The notes: generated by a model not told the origin, from the sequence alone. A stretch of 64,000 nucleotides of DNA from Pelagerythrobacter aerophilus (GCF_003581645.1 NZ_QXFK01000011.1:1-64000); one strand, 5' to 3'; positions 15,762-25,451 are shown, counted from the first letter of the stretch. Numbers and translations: made by a program.

Positions 15762-16358
15762 ATGGAAGACAGCCTCGCCTGGTGCGAATGCGATGGCCGC
15801 CTGGTATTTCTCGACGTGAGAGCCGATCGATATTTGCAGCTTTCGTCCGACAGAGAAATGGCATTTCGCCAAGCTCTCGATAGCCCCGAAGAGCAGCGTC
15901 GCCACCAGCCGTCGATGTTTCCCCTCAGGGCCGCCTGGCGTACGCCAAGGCACGCTTCCCGGGCTATCGGCGCTTTCAATCTGGCGGACATCGCGGCGGC
16001 GATCTGGTGGCAAAGGAGGGTCGAGCGCCGTCTGATCAGCGGATCCCTTTATCAAACGCTGCTGGCGCTACGGGATGCGCAGCGCAGAGTCGCAACCGGG
16101 GTGCAAAGCTCTGAAAAACGCGATCGCACCCTGAGAGCATTCCAGCACGCCCGCGTGCTGCGCACCGCCGCGGACCGCTGCCTGCCCCGATCCATCGCAT
16201 TGGCACTGCGACTTGCCCGAGACGGCCTGGCAGCGCAGCTCGTCATAGGGGTGAGGACCAATCCGTTCGGCGCGCACAGTTGGGCCCAACACGAGGACGA
16301 AGTCCTCAACGACAGTGTGGAGGAAGTTCTGCGCTTCACGCCGATCCTGATCGTATGA
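15762..16358 (+). CDS. Lasso peptide maturation protein B (fused RRE and transglutaminase-like leader protease)
   Basis: A 198-residue fused B1-B2 protein, close to McjB in size. The N-terminal third (WCECDGRLVFLDVRADRYLQL) is the RiPP recognition element that binds the leader. The rest is the Lasso B2 cysteine protease, with the triad Cys in DRCLPRSIAL (about residue 140), His in FGAHSWAQ (about 172) and an Asp shortly after (EDEVLND). It removes the leader. I use the ATG at 15762, preceded by GAGG; in-frame GTGs at 15738 and 15696 are alternatives, but the latter would read through the hairpin. It overlaps the C gene as ATGA. Confidence 0.88.
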   Translation: MEDSLAWCECDGRLVFLDVRADRYLQLSSDREMAFRQALDSPEEQRRHQPSMFPLRAAWRTPRHASRAIGAFNLADIAAAIWWQRRVERRLISGSLYQTLLALRDAQRRVATGVQSSEKRDRTLRAFQHARVLRTAADRCLPRSIALALRLARDGLAAQLVIGVRTNPFGAHSWAQHEDEVLNDSVEEVLRFTPILIV

Positions 16359-18070
16359 CGGGAGCTCAATTCATTCTGGCGCTGCCGTGCGGAAGCTTGG
16401 CGGTACCTGGCCGCGCGCTACGGATTGAACCCGAACCGTGCCGGCTTCTGGCCGACGGTCCGCGGCTCTGGATCGGCGAGGACACGCCCACGGTGGACCT
16501 GGGCGAAGCCGGTCACGCTATCGGCATTCTCTTTCGGCGGGATGGCGCCCAGCAGGTGAGGGATGGGCTTGAAACCGTGGCCTGCTCGGGACTCGAGGCC
16601 GCCTCTCAGCTCGTTGGGGAGTTCTGGGGCGCCTATGTCGCCATCCTTCGAATGCCCGGCGATGAACTTGCCCTTCTGAGCGATCCGAGCGGACTTTTCC
16701 CCGTCTATTACAGCCGATCCCCGACTCACTTTGTTGCGACCTCCGACCCGCGCCTCTTCGAGCGTGTAACGGGCAAATCGAGCTCCATAGCGTGGAGCGC
16801 GCTCCGGCGCTTCCTTGCCCATCCGGAGCTGCGAACGCAGGAAACCTGTCTTTCCGGCGTCGAGGAACTCGTCCCCGGAACATTGCACTTCCCGCATGAG
16901 AATCGAACTCAGCAGATCTGGCGTCCATCCACATTTATTTCGCGCGCACCATACCCCCGCCTTGAAGATGCTGCTCATGAATTGCGCGAAATCGCGATCG
17001 AAGTAACGGGTGCCTGGGCGGATGCGCTTGGTTCCGTTGCCGTGGCCGCGTCGGGAGGCGTCGATTCCTCTCTCATCTGCGCAGCGCTGTCCGAGGGCGC
17101 GAAGGACTTCAGCTGCGCAACGCTCTCGACTGCCGACCGCAGCGGGGACGAGCGCGCCTATGTCGCGCTGCTAGCAAACAGCTTGGGTGTGAACTGGACC
17201 GAACGTATTTACGATCCGACCGGCTTCGATCCGATATCGCCTGCATCGCAAGGCTTGCCACGCCCCAGCCGCAGATCGTTCGTCCGCAGCATCGATGCCT
17301 TGCTTGCCGACTGCGCGCATGAGCTGGGAGCCGATTTCGTCTTCGATGGAAACGGGGGCGACAACATGTTCTGCTTCCTGCACTCGGCCGCCCCGGTTGT
17401 CGATCGGCTGTACGCCGAGGGGCCCGGGCGGGGCGTTCTCGAGACGCTCGTCGCCATGTGCCGGGCTACCGAGGCCGATCTCTCGACTATGGTGCGCGCA
17501 AGCATACGGCGCCTGCGCCGCGGTGTGGGGGGCGAGCGTCCGGCTGACACCCGCCTCCTCCTCGCGGACGGATCCGCGCATGCCGGTTCAGATCTCATGC
17601 TTTCCTGGCGCGAGCTCGATTTCGGCCGGCAGTCCGGTAAGCGTGATCACTTCGAGCTGATCATGCGCACCCGGAATCGCATCCATGGGTTGGGAATGGG
17701 ACCGCGTCGCTTTTCGCCGCTCATGAGTCAGCCGATCCTCGAATTCTGTCTCGGCATGCCGACCTGGCTGTGGTTCGAAGGGGGAATCAACCGCGCGATC
17801 GTCCGGACCGCACTCTCAGGCGTCCTGCCGCCGGAACTGCTTGCCCGCACGTCCAAAGCCGGACCGGACAGCTTCATCCGGCGCGCGTTCGATTACCATC
17901 GAACCATACTTCGCGAACGCCTCCTGGACGGCCTTCTCGAGCGCCACGGCATCATCGACAGGAAGGAGGTGGAGCAGGCTCTCGCAACCGATATCGCCTC
18001 CAGAGATTCGATCATCTACCGCCTGCTCGATCTCGCCGAGGCCGAGAACTGGGCGCGATCGTGGACCTGA
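16355..18070 (+). CDS. Lasso peptide cyclase C (asparagine-synthetase-like)
   Basis: A 571-residue ATP-dependent lactam synthetase that activates the ring Asp side chain and joins it to Gly1. The N-terminal half is the degenerate glutaminase-like domain; no catalytic Cys follows the initiator Met. The synthetase half has the PP-loop ASGGVDSSL at about residues 231-239 and the later DGNGGDNMF segment that binds pyrophosphate/Mg. It is coupled to gene B by ATGA. Its last 59 bp overlap the convergent isopeptidase gene, which is unusual. Confidence 0.9.
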   Translation: MTGAQFILALPCGSLAVPGRALRIEPEPCRLLADGPRLWIGEDTPTVDLGEAGHAIGILFRRDGAQQVRDGLETVACSGLEAASQLVGEFWGAYVAILRMPGDELALLSDPSGLFPVYYSRSPTHFVATSDPRLFERVTGKSSSIAWSALRRFLAHPELRTQETCLSGVEELVPGTLHFPHENRTQQIWRPSTFISRAPYPRLEDAAHELREIAIEVTGAWADALGSVAVAASGGVDSSLICAALSEGAKDFSCATLSTADRSGDERAYVALLANSLGVNWTERIYDPTGFDPISPASQGLPRPSRRSFVRSIDALLADCAHELGADFVFDGNGGDNMFCFLHSAAPVVDRLYAEGPGRGVLETLVAMCRATEADLSTMVRASIRRLRRGVGGERPADTRLLLADGSAHAGSDLMLSWRELDFGRQSGKRDHFELIMRTRNRIHGLGMGPRRFSPLMSQPILEFCLGMPTWLWFEGGINRAIVRTALSGVLPPELLARTSKAGPDSFIRRAFDYHRTILRERLLDGLLERHGIIDRKEVEQALATDIASRDSIIYRLLDLAEAENWARSWT

Positions 18071-20207
18071 GCGGGCGTCGACATACAAGGTTCTCGGGCG
18101 CCGGTGCGCCCGCCATGGCCTTCCAGCGCCGGTACTGCTCTTCCTTCCCGGGGTCGCAGTCCATTCTGTGCATCAGCCAGAATTCGAACCAGTCCACCGA
18201 GCGCAGGTAGATGGCCTGCCTGTGGGCGGGCTGCCACTTGACGTGAGTTTCGTCGTTCAGCACGAAGAGCTCCATCGGGCGCCCCCGCAGCGCGTATGTC
18301 GTTACTACGTCGAGACCGCTCTGGTATTCACTGTCGGCAGCCTGGATCAGGATCGGCGTATGGATCTTGTCGACGTTCAGGATGAGCGACATCGGTTTCC
18401 AATCCTTTTTCGAGCCGGTCTCGAAGAACCGGTAGCCGGGAGTACGGATCAGCTGTCCGAAGCGCGGGCCGGCGGCATAGGCGAAAGAGAACAGGTCTTC
18501 ACAGCACGATCCCATGGTGGCGGCCTTGAACAGCGATGAATTGATCAGTGCCCACTGGACTGTCGACGAGCCATCGCTGAAGCCACTGATGCCCATCCTT
18601 TCGGGATCGACCGCACCGGATCGGACCGCAAGGTCGACTGCCGCCTCCAGGGATGCCTGCACCACCCGTCGCGATAGCCAGTCCACGCGACTGGTCCTGA
18701 CGAGTTCCTCGTTGGTCTTGGCCGTTGCCGCGGGCTGCCGAGGATAGGGTCTGGCGAAACTCAGGACCGCGAATCCGCGGTTCGCCAATACGTGGATCGG
18801 GACTTCATCCCCGGTGCCGCCACGCAGGAACCCGTCGGACCGGTACTGGACCACGACCAGCGGGTGCTTTTCGCCAGGCCGGTGATCGGGCGGAAGCACG
18901 AGGTCGGCCAGGCCTTCGAGGCCATTAGGGTCGGTGAAGCGCAGCCGCTGCACCTGCCCGAAGGTCTTTCCAAGCAGCTGCGGGTTGGGATCGAAGACCA
19001 CGCGATCGGCTCCCGAGCCGGCATCGATCGCGACGAGGCGTCTCGGCCGGTCGGCACCTTCGCGCGCGCAGAGGATTTCAACGCCCGCAGGCATGCACCC
19101 GATGAGCATGTCGTCGGTCAGGAGAATTCGGTGGGGCCGGGGCTCGGTAACATCCCACCGCAGGAGCGCGGTCTGGCTCGTCGCCCATCCGGTCCATTGC
19201 ATGCCGAGCAGGGATTGGCCGTCTGCCGACCACCACAGACTCCGTATTCCTTCGCAGTCTTTGGCATCGCACGCCATGCGACCGCCGTCTGGCTTGGCAA
19301 TCACCAGCCGCGTCGTGCTCAGCAGTTGCTCGGAATTTTTCGGTTCGATCCACGCACCGTAGCCGTCCTGGCTCTCGGCATAGACACGGGCGTCGCGGGG
19401 TGCGCTGGCCGGTAGTTCCGGATGGAGACGAGCAGCCTCTTCAGGTGTCGCCGACCGCGGGCGCCCGTCTGCAAGCGAAACCACCTGGTACTCGGTCGCG
19501 ATGTCGCCGGTCGGGATCGGTCGGCGGGCCAGATTCGGCGAGAAACGCTCGTCGAAGAGGAACCCGTCCGGCGCCTCTCTTGCAATCGCTTCCGCCTTGA
19601 GCCGGATGCCCGGGCGCGTTCCGACCACCAGCCCGTTGCCGTCCGATGTCCAGGCGACACTGTCGACGTCGTCGGGAAGGAAGGACACTTGGCGCGCGGG
19701 TGTCTTGCCATCTGCCGCCACCATCCAGGCCTGCGTGGAACCGTCTATCCGCTTGAGGAAGGCGATACGCGTTCCATCGGGAGACCAGCGTGGAGGATTG
19801 GACCGGTCGTAGCCCGCCTTGACGTAGGAGAAGTCGCGCAGCTTGAAATCGCCGCGGATGAATTCTCCGCCGCGATCGAGCTCGCGCAAAATTCCGCTGC
19901 CATCCATCCCTACGACGACCAGCCTGAGACAATAGCGGTTGGTCTCCGGATCGGCGCTCTTCAGATTCACCGCTACGCTTGTCCCGTCCGGAGAGAGAGT
20001 GAAATGCGCACGGGCCCCGCGCGGATCCTGCCGGCCGATGTCGACTAGCCGGACCTGGTCATCGAGCGTGAATCGCGCGTCTTCTGTCTCACCTCTGTCT
20101 TGGGCCGCATCGACGAAGGCACACGGATCGCCCGCCACCGGCGGCAGGTCTACCACCGGGACGATGCCGCTGGCGAGCGCGGCCGCCGCGAACAGCGCGC
20201 TCACCAT
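18012..20207 (-). CDS. Lasso peptide isopeptidase (S9 prolyl-oligopeptidase family)
   Basis: A 731-residue serine hydrolase of the AtxE2 type, which linearises the imported lasso peptide by cutting the isopeptide bond. The first 15 residues look like a short signal sequence. A WD/beta-propeller-type domain (TLSPDGTSVAV; RWSPDGTRIAFL; WTSDGNGLVVG) precedes the hydrolase domain, whose triad is Ser544 (GISGFSDGSS), Asp625 (ILIQAADSEYQ) and His655 (LNDETHVKW). The start overlaps the end of the receptor gene, so both are in one minus-strand operon. The basic C-terminal tail overlaps gene C. Confidence 0.9.
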   Translation of the reverse strand: MVSALFAAAALASGIVPVVDLPPVAGDPCAFVDAAQDRGETEDARFTLDDQVRLVDIGRQDPRGARAHFTLSPDGTSVAVNLKSADPETNRYCLRLVVVGMDGSGILRELDRGGEFIRGDFKLRDFSYVKAGYDRSNPPRWSPDGTRIAFLKRIDGSTQAWMVAADGKTPARQVSFLPDDVDSVAWTSDGNGLVVGTRPGIRLKAEAIAREAPDGFLFDERFSPNLARRPIPTGDIATEYQVVSLADGRPRSATPEEAARLHPELPASAPRDARVYAESQDGYGAWIEPKNSEQLLSTTRLVIAKPDGGRMACDAKDCEGIRSLWWSADGQSLLGMQWTGWATSQTALLRWDVTEPRPHRILLTDDMLIGCMPAGVEILCAREGADRPRRLVAIDAGSGADRVVFDPNPQLLGKTFGQVQRLRFTDPNGLEGLADLVLPPDHRPGEKHPLVVVQYRSDGFLRGGTGDEVPIHVLANRGFAVLSFARPYPRQPAATAKTNEELVRTSRVDWLSRRVVQASLEAAVDLAVRSGAVDPERMGISGFSDGSSTVQWALINSSLFKAATMGSCCEDLFSFAYAAGPRFGQLIRTPGYRFFETGSKKDWKPMSLILNVDKIHTPILIQAADSEYQSGLDVVTTYALRGRPMELFVLNDETHVKWQPAHRQAIYLRSVDWFEFWLMHRMDCDPGKEEQYRRWKAMAGAPAPENLVCRRPLRSTIAPSSRPRRDRAGGR

Positions 20208-22546
20208 TGCCTCCGGATGCCGAAGGACACGAACCGCCCGATTGGCGAATAATTGGTGGAGTCGTAGGGCGTATCGGTGGGACCGGTCTGCCCGATGAGC
20301 GGCGGTTCGTCGTTGAACAGGTTCTGGATGTTGACCGCGATACTCAAGCGCGGATCCCTGCCGTCGCCCCTGATGATGTCGTAGCTGAGACCCAAGTCGA
20401 AGGTGGCGCCCGGCTCGACACGCTGCTCGGCAGCAAAGCGGCGATCGACCAAGGCTCCGGAGTAGTTCGCGGCCAGGGTGGCGGTGAAGCCGCCCGCAAC
20501 GATCCGACCCGATGCCCGGGCACGAAATTCGGGCGGATTGAAGACCACTCCTGCGAGCTGGACGTCGGGCAGGTCCGCGGTCAGCTGCTGCTTGCTGTCG
20601 AGCCAGCTAGCCGAAACCTCGACACCCCATGATCGGTCTTTGTCCAGCGGCTGGTTCCATGAGAGACGCGCGTCGATCCCCTCGACCGCCCAGACGGCCA
20701 CGTTGATGTTCCGGTTGTCGATGAACGCGATCACGCTTGCAGGATTGTATGGGCCACCCGAGAAGTTCTCGAGCCCGAATAACGATCCCGCGATCAGCCC
20801 CTCGAGGTGTGCCGGGTCGGGCGAGAAGTCGATGAGATCCGCGAACCCGGGGTCTTGGAATGCGGCGGCAATCGATCCGGCGATCGGAGAAACCACCCGA
20901 TCCTTGTAGCGGATATCGTACCACGTCGCCGACATCGTCAGTTCGGGAAGCGCCGGTGGCCCGATGTCGAGTCCCGCCGTCCAGCTGCGCGCGCGTTCGG
21001 ACGTCACGTCAGGATTGCCGCCGCTGGTGAAGAGAACGGTTCCAGGGCCGGCGCCGAACGCGGCGGCCGGAAGCAGGATCGTCTGGTAGGGAATGAACCG
21101 CTGGTAAAGCGTCGGGGTCTTGAAAGACCGCGCCCAGGTGGCACGCAATTTGAAACCGTCCAAGGGCGCGTAGACCAACCCCAGCCGCGGGGTTGTGAGC
21201 CGGTCGAGCCCTGGGTAGTCCTCGTAGCGCGCGGCCGCGGACAGGCTCAGCTCTTCGACGCCTGCCATGGCATTGGTCGGCGACACGACGGGCACGAATA
21301 GCTCGCCATAGGCGAATCTGGCGCGCTGCACTTCGTCGAAGGCGAGGATCACATCGCCCCCCGAGACGCGGGTGAAATCGAGCCTGTTGCTTCGCAGCCC
21401 CACGCCTACCGCAAGTCGGACCTGGCCGCCCGGTAGGTCGAGGAGCGGGCCTTCGGCGCCGGCCTCGAGCGAATACATTTCGTTGCAGAAACAGCCTTCG
21501 GTGACGCTGACTGGCACGCCCGGTCGAGTAAAGGCAGTGCGGTAATTCGTGCGATCACGCCCGAACACGCCGACCACCGACGCACGCCAACCCGACCACA
21601 GATCGAACTTGACCGAGGGCGCGAGCGTGTAGGACTCGACCTTCGGCTCGCCGACCGACCGCAATGTAGGGCTCGCGGCAACCTGGGTCGAGCGCCGGTT
21701 GGAATAAAGCGCGTCGAGCGCGATCTCGACCCCGTTGGCGAATACGTGATGACCCGAGATCGTGACTGCGTGTCGGCGCTGGGCCGGGTAGAGCGTCGTA
21801 TCGGGATCCAGCGAAGCGGCATATGACCGGTCGGCGGCCTCAATCCCGGAGTTGCTGGCGAAATCGTACGCGATGAAAGCGCCGCCACTCGACCACCGCG
21901 TTCCACCGATGATGTCGGCCTGCTGGCGAAAATTGCCGCCAGAGGTGCTTGCGCCAAGTTGCCCCGACGTCACTATGCCTTCGAAGTCACGGCGCAGGAC
22001 GACGTTGACCACGCCGGCGACAGCGTCAGAACCGTAAAGCGCCGAGGCGCCGTCGGGCACGACTTCGATCCGGTCGACCGCGGCAAGCGGAATGGCCGAG
22101 ATATCGACGCCCGCAAAAGCGGAATCGTAGGGCAGGCGGTGACCATTAAGCAGAGTCAGAGTCGCATCGGCCCCGAGACCGCGCAGATTTGCGCTGGATG
22201 CGGAATTGACGTTGCTGTTGGCGAGGCCGGCGCCCGAGCCTACCCCGGGATTCTGACCGCCCGAGAAATTCTGCGGCAGCGAGCGGATCGCTTCGCCTAG
22301 ATCGATCTGGCCGGCTTCCACTATCGCCTCCCGATCAACGGACACGGCCTCGCCGACCACCCGCGCACCGCGAATGCGGGTACCCGTGACGACTATGGTG
22401 TTTCCTTCATTCTCGCCTTGCGAGGCTTCCGCGTCGTCGGGCGCGGGGCCGGGCTGTTCGCCCGCCTGTGCACGAAGCGGTGTGGCAAATACGACGAGAG
22501 CCGTCCCCGCGAGGAGGGCTGGCAGCCCTCTTGATTTCAGCATCAT
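20201..22546 (-). CDS. TonB-dependent outer-membrane receptor of the lasso cluster
   Basis: An outer-membrane transporter of 781 residues from the start MMLKSRGLPALL, chosen for the AGGGA eight bases upstream and the signal peptide ending PLRAQA; longer in-frame starts exist. The plug domain is clear (ALYGSDAVAGVVNVVLRRDF) and the barrel ends in the aromatic-terminated FVSFGIRRQW. Receptors in this position are thought to import the lasso peptide. It is followed, with overlap, by the isopeptidase. It probably depends on TonB/ExbBD encoded elsewhere. Confidence 0.92.
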   Translation of the reverse strand: MMLKSRGLPALLAGTALVVFATPLRAQAGEQPGPAPDDAEASQGENEGNTIVVTGTRIRGARVVGEAVSVDREAIVEAGQIDLGEAIRSLPQNFSGGQNPGVGSGAGLANSNVNSASSANLRGLGADATLTLLNGHRLPYDSAFAGVDISAIPLAAVDRIEVVPDGASALYGSDAVAGVVNVVLRRDFEGIVTSGQLGASTSGGNFRQQADIIGGTRWSSGGAFIAYDFASNSGIEAADRSYAASLDPDTTLYPAQRRHAVTISGHHVFANGVEIALDALYSNRRSTQVAASPTLRSVGEPKVESYTLAPSVKFDLWSGWRASVVGVFGRDRTNYRTAFTRPGVPVSVTEGCFCNEMYSLEAGAEGPLLDLPGGQVRLAVGVGLRSNRLDFTRVSGGDVILAFDEVQRARFAYGELFVPVVSPTNAMAGVEELSLSAAARYEDYPGLDRLTTPRLGLVYAPLDGFKLRATWARSFKTPTLYQRFIPYQTILLPAAAFGAGPGTVLFTSGGNPDVTSERARSWTAGLDIGPPALPELTMSATWYDIRYKDRVVSPIAGSIAAAFQDPGFADLIDFSPDPAHLEGLIAGSLFGLENFSGGPYNPASVIAFIDNRNINVAVWAVEGIDARLSWNQPLDKDRSWGVEVSASWLDSKQQLTADLPDVQLAGVVFNPPEFRARASGRIVAGGFTATLAANYSGALVDRRFAAEQRVEPGATFDLGLSYDIIRGDGRDPRLSIAVNIQNLFNDEPPLIGQTGPTDTPYDSTNYSPIGRFVSFGIRRQW

Positions 22547-22656
22547 CCTGATCTCCCTGTTCAATCGCGACATGCCGTTCTGGCTTCGCCGTTGCAGGGG
22601 TTGACGCATGGGTGGGCTGGCACCCTAGTTGCACATGAAATTAAATTGACCGGGAC

Positions 22657-23241
22657 TCAGACGTCCTCGGCGGCCAGCTCGCGCCGCAGGTGAGCGAGAG
22701 CTCTCGTCATGTGGTATTCGACCGTCGACAACCCGACACCGAGTTCGAGATGAATTTCCCTGTAGGATTTCTTCTCGAAGCGGCTCATCGCGAACACCCG
22801 GGCGGTCTTCGCCGGGAGTTCGGCCAGCGCTTCCTCGAGAAGCTGTTTGGTCTCCGCCGCGTGTAACCGGTCTTCCTGGCAAGGTAGACTGGTGCCATCG
22901 CCATTCTCGGTGAGCGACAGGGTTACGATCCGGCACCGACTCCTCCGGGCGAAGTCGATTGCCAGGTTCCTCGCGATACAATGCAGGAAACCGCCCGGAT
23001 TGCGCAGTTCATTCAGTTGCGCGCTCCCAGCGGCACGCAGGAAGACCTCCTGCGCAAGATCGCTGGCGTGCTCGTGACCGACCTTGCGCTTCAGGTAAGC
23101 CAGCACTCCGGCACGCTCATCCCGGTAGAGAGCTTCGAGCAGGCGGCTGCGCGGAAGCGATGCCCGCGTGGTTTGCGGTGACGAGGGCGAGGAAAGCGAT
23201 TGTGTAGCGTGGTGCCGGGATCCGGCAGCGAAATCGGTCAT
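22657..23241 (-). CDS. ECF sigma factor (FecI-like) of the lasso cluster
   Basis: The 194-residue product has sigma region 2 (DLAQEVFLRAAGSAQLNELR, then FLHCIARNLAIDFARR) and region 4 (ALAELPAKTARVFAMSRFEKKSYREI, then LGVGLSTVEYHMTRALAHLRREL), the FecI pattern. Related lasso clusters usually pair this sigma factor with a FecR-type anti-sigma factor; none is found in the 110 bp before the receptor gene or upstream. It probably drives the receptor-isopeptidase operon and perhaps the precursor. Confidence 0.88.
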   Translation of the reverse strand: MTDFAAGSRHHATQSLSSPSSPQTTRASLPRSRLLEALYRDERAGVLAYLKRKVGHEHASDLAQEVFLRAAGSAQLNELRNPGGFLHCIARNLAIDFARRSRCRIVTLSLTENGDGTSLPCQEDRLHAAETKQLLEEALAELPAKTARVFAMSRFEKKSYREIHLELGVGLSTVEYHMTRALAHLRRELAAEDV

Positions 23242-23632
23242 GCTCAGGGGGAGCAGGCGACCGCACTCGTCGGCTCGTCAGCATGAGCCGGATGCGGAGT
23301 CCAGGTCTTTGCCGCCGTTCGGGACGCCGCGACGTCCCTTGACCGGATCGGCCGCCGGGCCTTGGCCGGACCGGCGTGCATGATGTCTGGCGGAACTGTC
23401 CACGCGTCCGTTGCCAGCAATTCGGTGCGCGCCAACCAATCGTGCCCAAACGCGATTGATCATGCAAGGCGCAACTACTCCATACCGGAGGTGTCCGCAG
23501 GCAAGCTCTGCGCGTCCGACCTTCCTCAAACGTCGTGCCCGCATCACCATTTCTGGGGAGGCGGCTGCCCGGATAGGAGAATGCCGGGCGCAAAACCGTT
23601 GCGGTAGCAGGACCATCGAAAGGAGGGGCTCC
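23242..23632. other. 391-bp stretch between the sigma factor and the DUF6499 gene
   Basis: No gene or RNA was recognised. Open frames here on both strands are composition artefacts. It would hold promoters for both flanking, divergent genes, and the strong AAGGAGGGG at about 23620 belongs to the downstream gene. Confidence 0.4.
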
Positions 23633-24455
23633 ATGGTCCGCATCCCCGAATGGCAAAGGCGCTTCGACGGTTTCGATTTTTCGGACTTCGCGCAGGAATT
23701 CCTGCGGCGCAATCCGGACTATCGTGCCCAGTTCGCCCGCTTCCGCCGTGCGGGTGACGGCAAAACGCAAGCTCTCGCCGGCCGGCGAAGCGCGCGTTCA
23801 TGGGGCCTCGAATTTCCTCGTGGATCCCGCATCCGGAGCCGATGTCTGTCCGGCATTATGGCGCCCCGAAGACAATCCGAGCGTCGTTGTGGTCGCATCT
23901 TCAGCCGTGTGTCGGACGGAGCTCGCGTCCGCGTTTCACATGCGATCGCTGCTGGTTGAAGCGGAAGCCGGCGCAGATCGGCACCTGGTGCTGGCGGGAA
24001 AACACACGCGCCACCGTCTCGTGGTGACCCCGCCGGCCGCTCGCGATGGCTATATCGTCCCGGCCGATCACTCGATGTCCGTTCGACTGGCGGCGCTCAG
24101 CGCGCTTCATGAGCATCCGCGCAGTCGGCAGGCCATTGCAGCTCGCGCTGCGCTGACACCCTCACCCTATCTCAGACATCGGCTGGTTCTCCTGCTCGCG
24201 ATTCTCGACAGGCTCGACCCAGCTTCAGGTGAACCCGCAACGGTTCGGCAGATCGCGCGCGATCTGACCTTTCCCGGTCGGGATTACGATCGCGCGATTG
24301 AATGGAAGTCATCTTCCGACCGGCGCCAGACCCAGCGTCTTGTCGCCGAAGCGCGGCGCATGACAACGACGGGCTATCGTGATCTCCTGAGCGGCTCCAC
24401 GCGGCTGGCCTCGCGCACTGAGCGCTGCGACGGAAGCGATGAGGGCCGCGATTAG
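23633..24455 (+). pseudogene. DUF6499-DUF2285 ICE regulator, split by a frameshift
   Basis: The first frame starts at ATG 23633 behind AAGGAGGGG and reads MVRIPEWQRRFDGF, EFLRRNPDYRAQF and RSWGLEFPR, the DUF6499 part. At about 23819-23823 (CGTGGA) it must shift by one base to continue DPASGADVCPALWRPEDNP and the DUF2285 domain, which runs to 24455. In frame one, translation stops at 23959. Deleting one G restores a protein of about 270 residues. DUF6499-DUF2285 proteins are common near the ends of alphaproteobacterial ICEs and are annotated as regulators. It could be inactivated, use programmed frameshifting, be a sequence error, or be translated as two proteins (GTG at 23724). Confidence 0.75.
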
Positions 24456-24698
24456 CAATCGACCGGAGGCCCTTTCGAAGGGCGTGGGCATTCCCGCTAC
24501 TTTCCAATCTTACTGTTTAAGCTATCGTTTTCTGCGGTGCCGGGTCTTGTGTTCGGTATCGCCACAAACCGAACCTTCAGGGGGGCGCGCAACAGCAACT
24601 GCCGGTGCCGATGGCATGGAACCATTGGTGAGGCATACAGCAGGCGATCGAGCGGCGGTGTGTTGGATTGCACCCTCGTCGGTCGAACAGGCCGGACT

Positions 24699-25451
24699 AT
24701 GTATGCCTACTTCGCAGAGGAGTTCGCTACTGAACTCATAAATGTACAATCGGACACCGAACTGAGTGGGGCTCTTGCCGAGGTATCGCGGCGCCTCGGT
24801 TTCGACCATTTTGCCCTTAGTCTCGAATTGCGCTCGGGATCGCGCGAGGCGCCGGGCTTGCTTCTGCACGATTATCCCGATGAGTGGGCAAAGGTCTATG
24901 TGGCGTTTGATCTGGCGGGCCAGGATCCCGTCCGGCGCGCTTGCGACAAGAGTTTTATCGGCTTTGCATGGGATATGCTGGAGGAGATGATTCCGCTTAC
25001 CCGCGGGGACCGGCAGATGCTCGCCGTCGGGAAGGAATGCGGAATCGGCGACGGCTATACAGTGCCACGACACCTGCCCGGGCTCGCGCGCGGAACTTGC
25101 ACCTTTGCCGTGTGTCCGGACAGGGATCTGCCCCGTTGTCGCCTGGCCCTTGCCGAGATCGTCGGCACGCTCGCGCTCAGTTGCGCCCTTGCCCTTGGTC
25201 CCTCTCGTAGCACGGAAACCGTTCCCGTGCTTAGCGATCGCCAGCGCGAGTGTCTGTTGTGGACCGCGCGCGGCAAGACCGCCGCCGAGACCGCGATCAT
25301 ACTGGGTATCGGCACCGAAACCGTCATCCAGCATCTCAAAATGGCCCGCGAACGCTATCAGGTTCATTGCAAGCAGTCGCTCGTGGTCGCAGCTCTTTTC
25401 GATGGGCTGATCGGATTTGCCGACATTATCCGGTGGCGAGACACGGGCTGA
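24699..25451 (+). CDS. LuxR-family quorum-sensing regulator
   Basis: A 250-residue regulator. The N-terminal half is an autoinducer-binding domain (LGFDHFALSLEL; HDYPDEWAKVYVAFDLAGQDPV, with the W and D positions usual for acyl-homoserine lactone receptors). The C-terminal LuxR HTH reads LSDRQRECLLWTARGKTAAE, then TVIQHLKMARERYQV. The start MYAYFAEEFATEL fits the family. It lies directly upstream of a luxI gene in the same direction, so the two probably form a sensing pair that could control conjugation or cargo expression. Target genes are unknown. Confidence 0.9.
   Translation: MYAYFAEEFATELINVQSDTELSGALAEVSRRLGFDHFALSLELRSGSREAPGLLLHDYPDEWAKVYVAFDLAGQDPVRRACDKSFIGFAWDMLEEMIPLTRGDRQMLAVGKECGIGDGYTVPRHLPGLARGTCTFAVCPDRDLPRCRLALAEIVGTLALSCALALGPSRSTETVPVLSDRQRECLLWTARGKTAAETAIILGIGTETVIQHLKMARERYQVHCKQSLVVAALFDGLIGFADIIRWRDTG

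Noticed and set aside
22547-22609. Longer start of the TonB receptor
   Set aside because: The signal peptide and AGGGA ribosome site support ATG 22546; the extension is basic and unlike a signal sequence.
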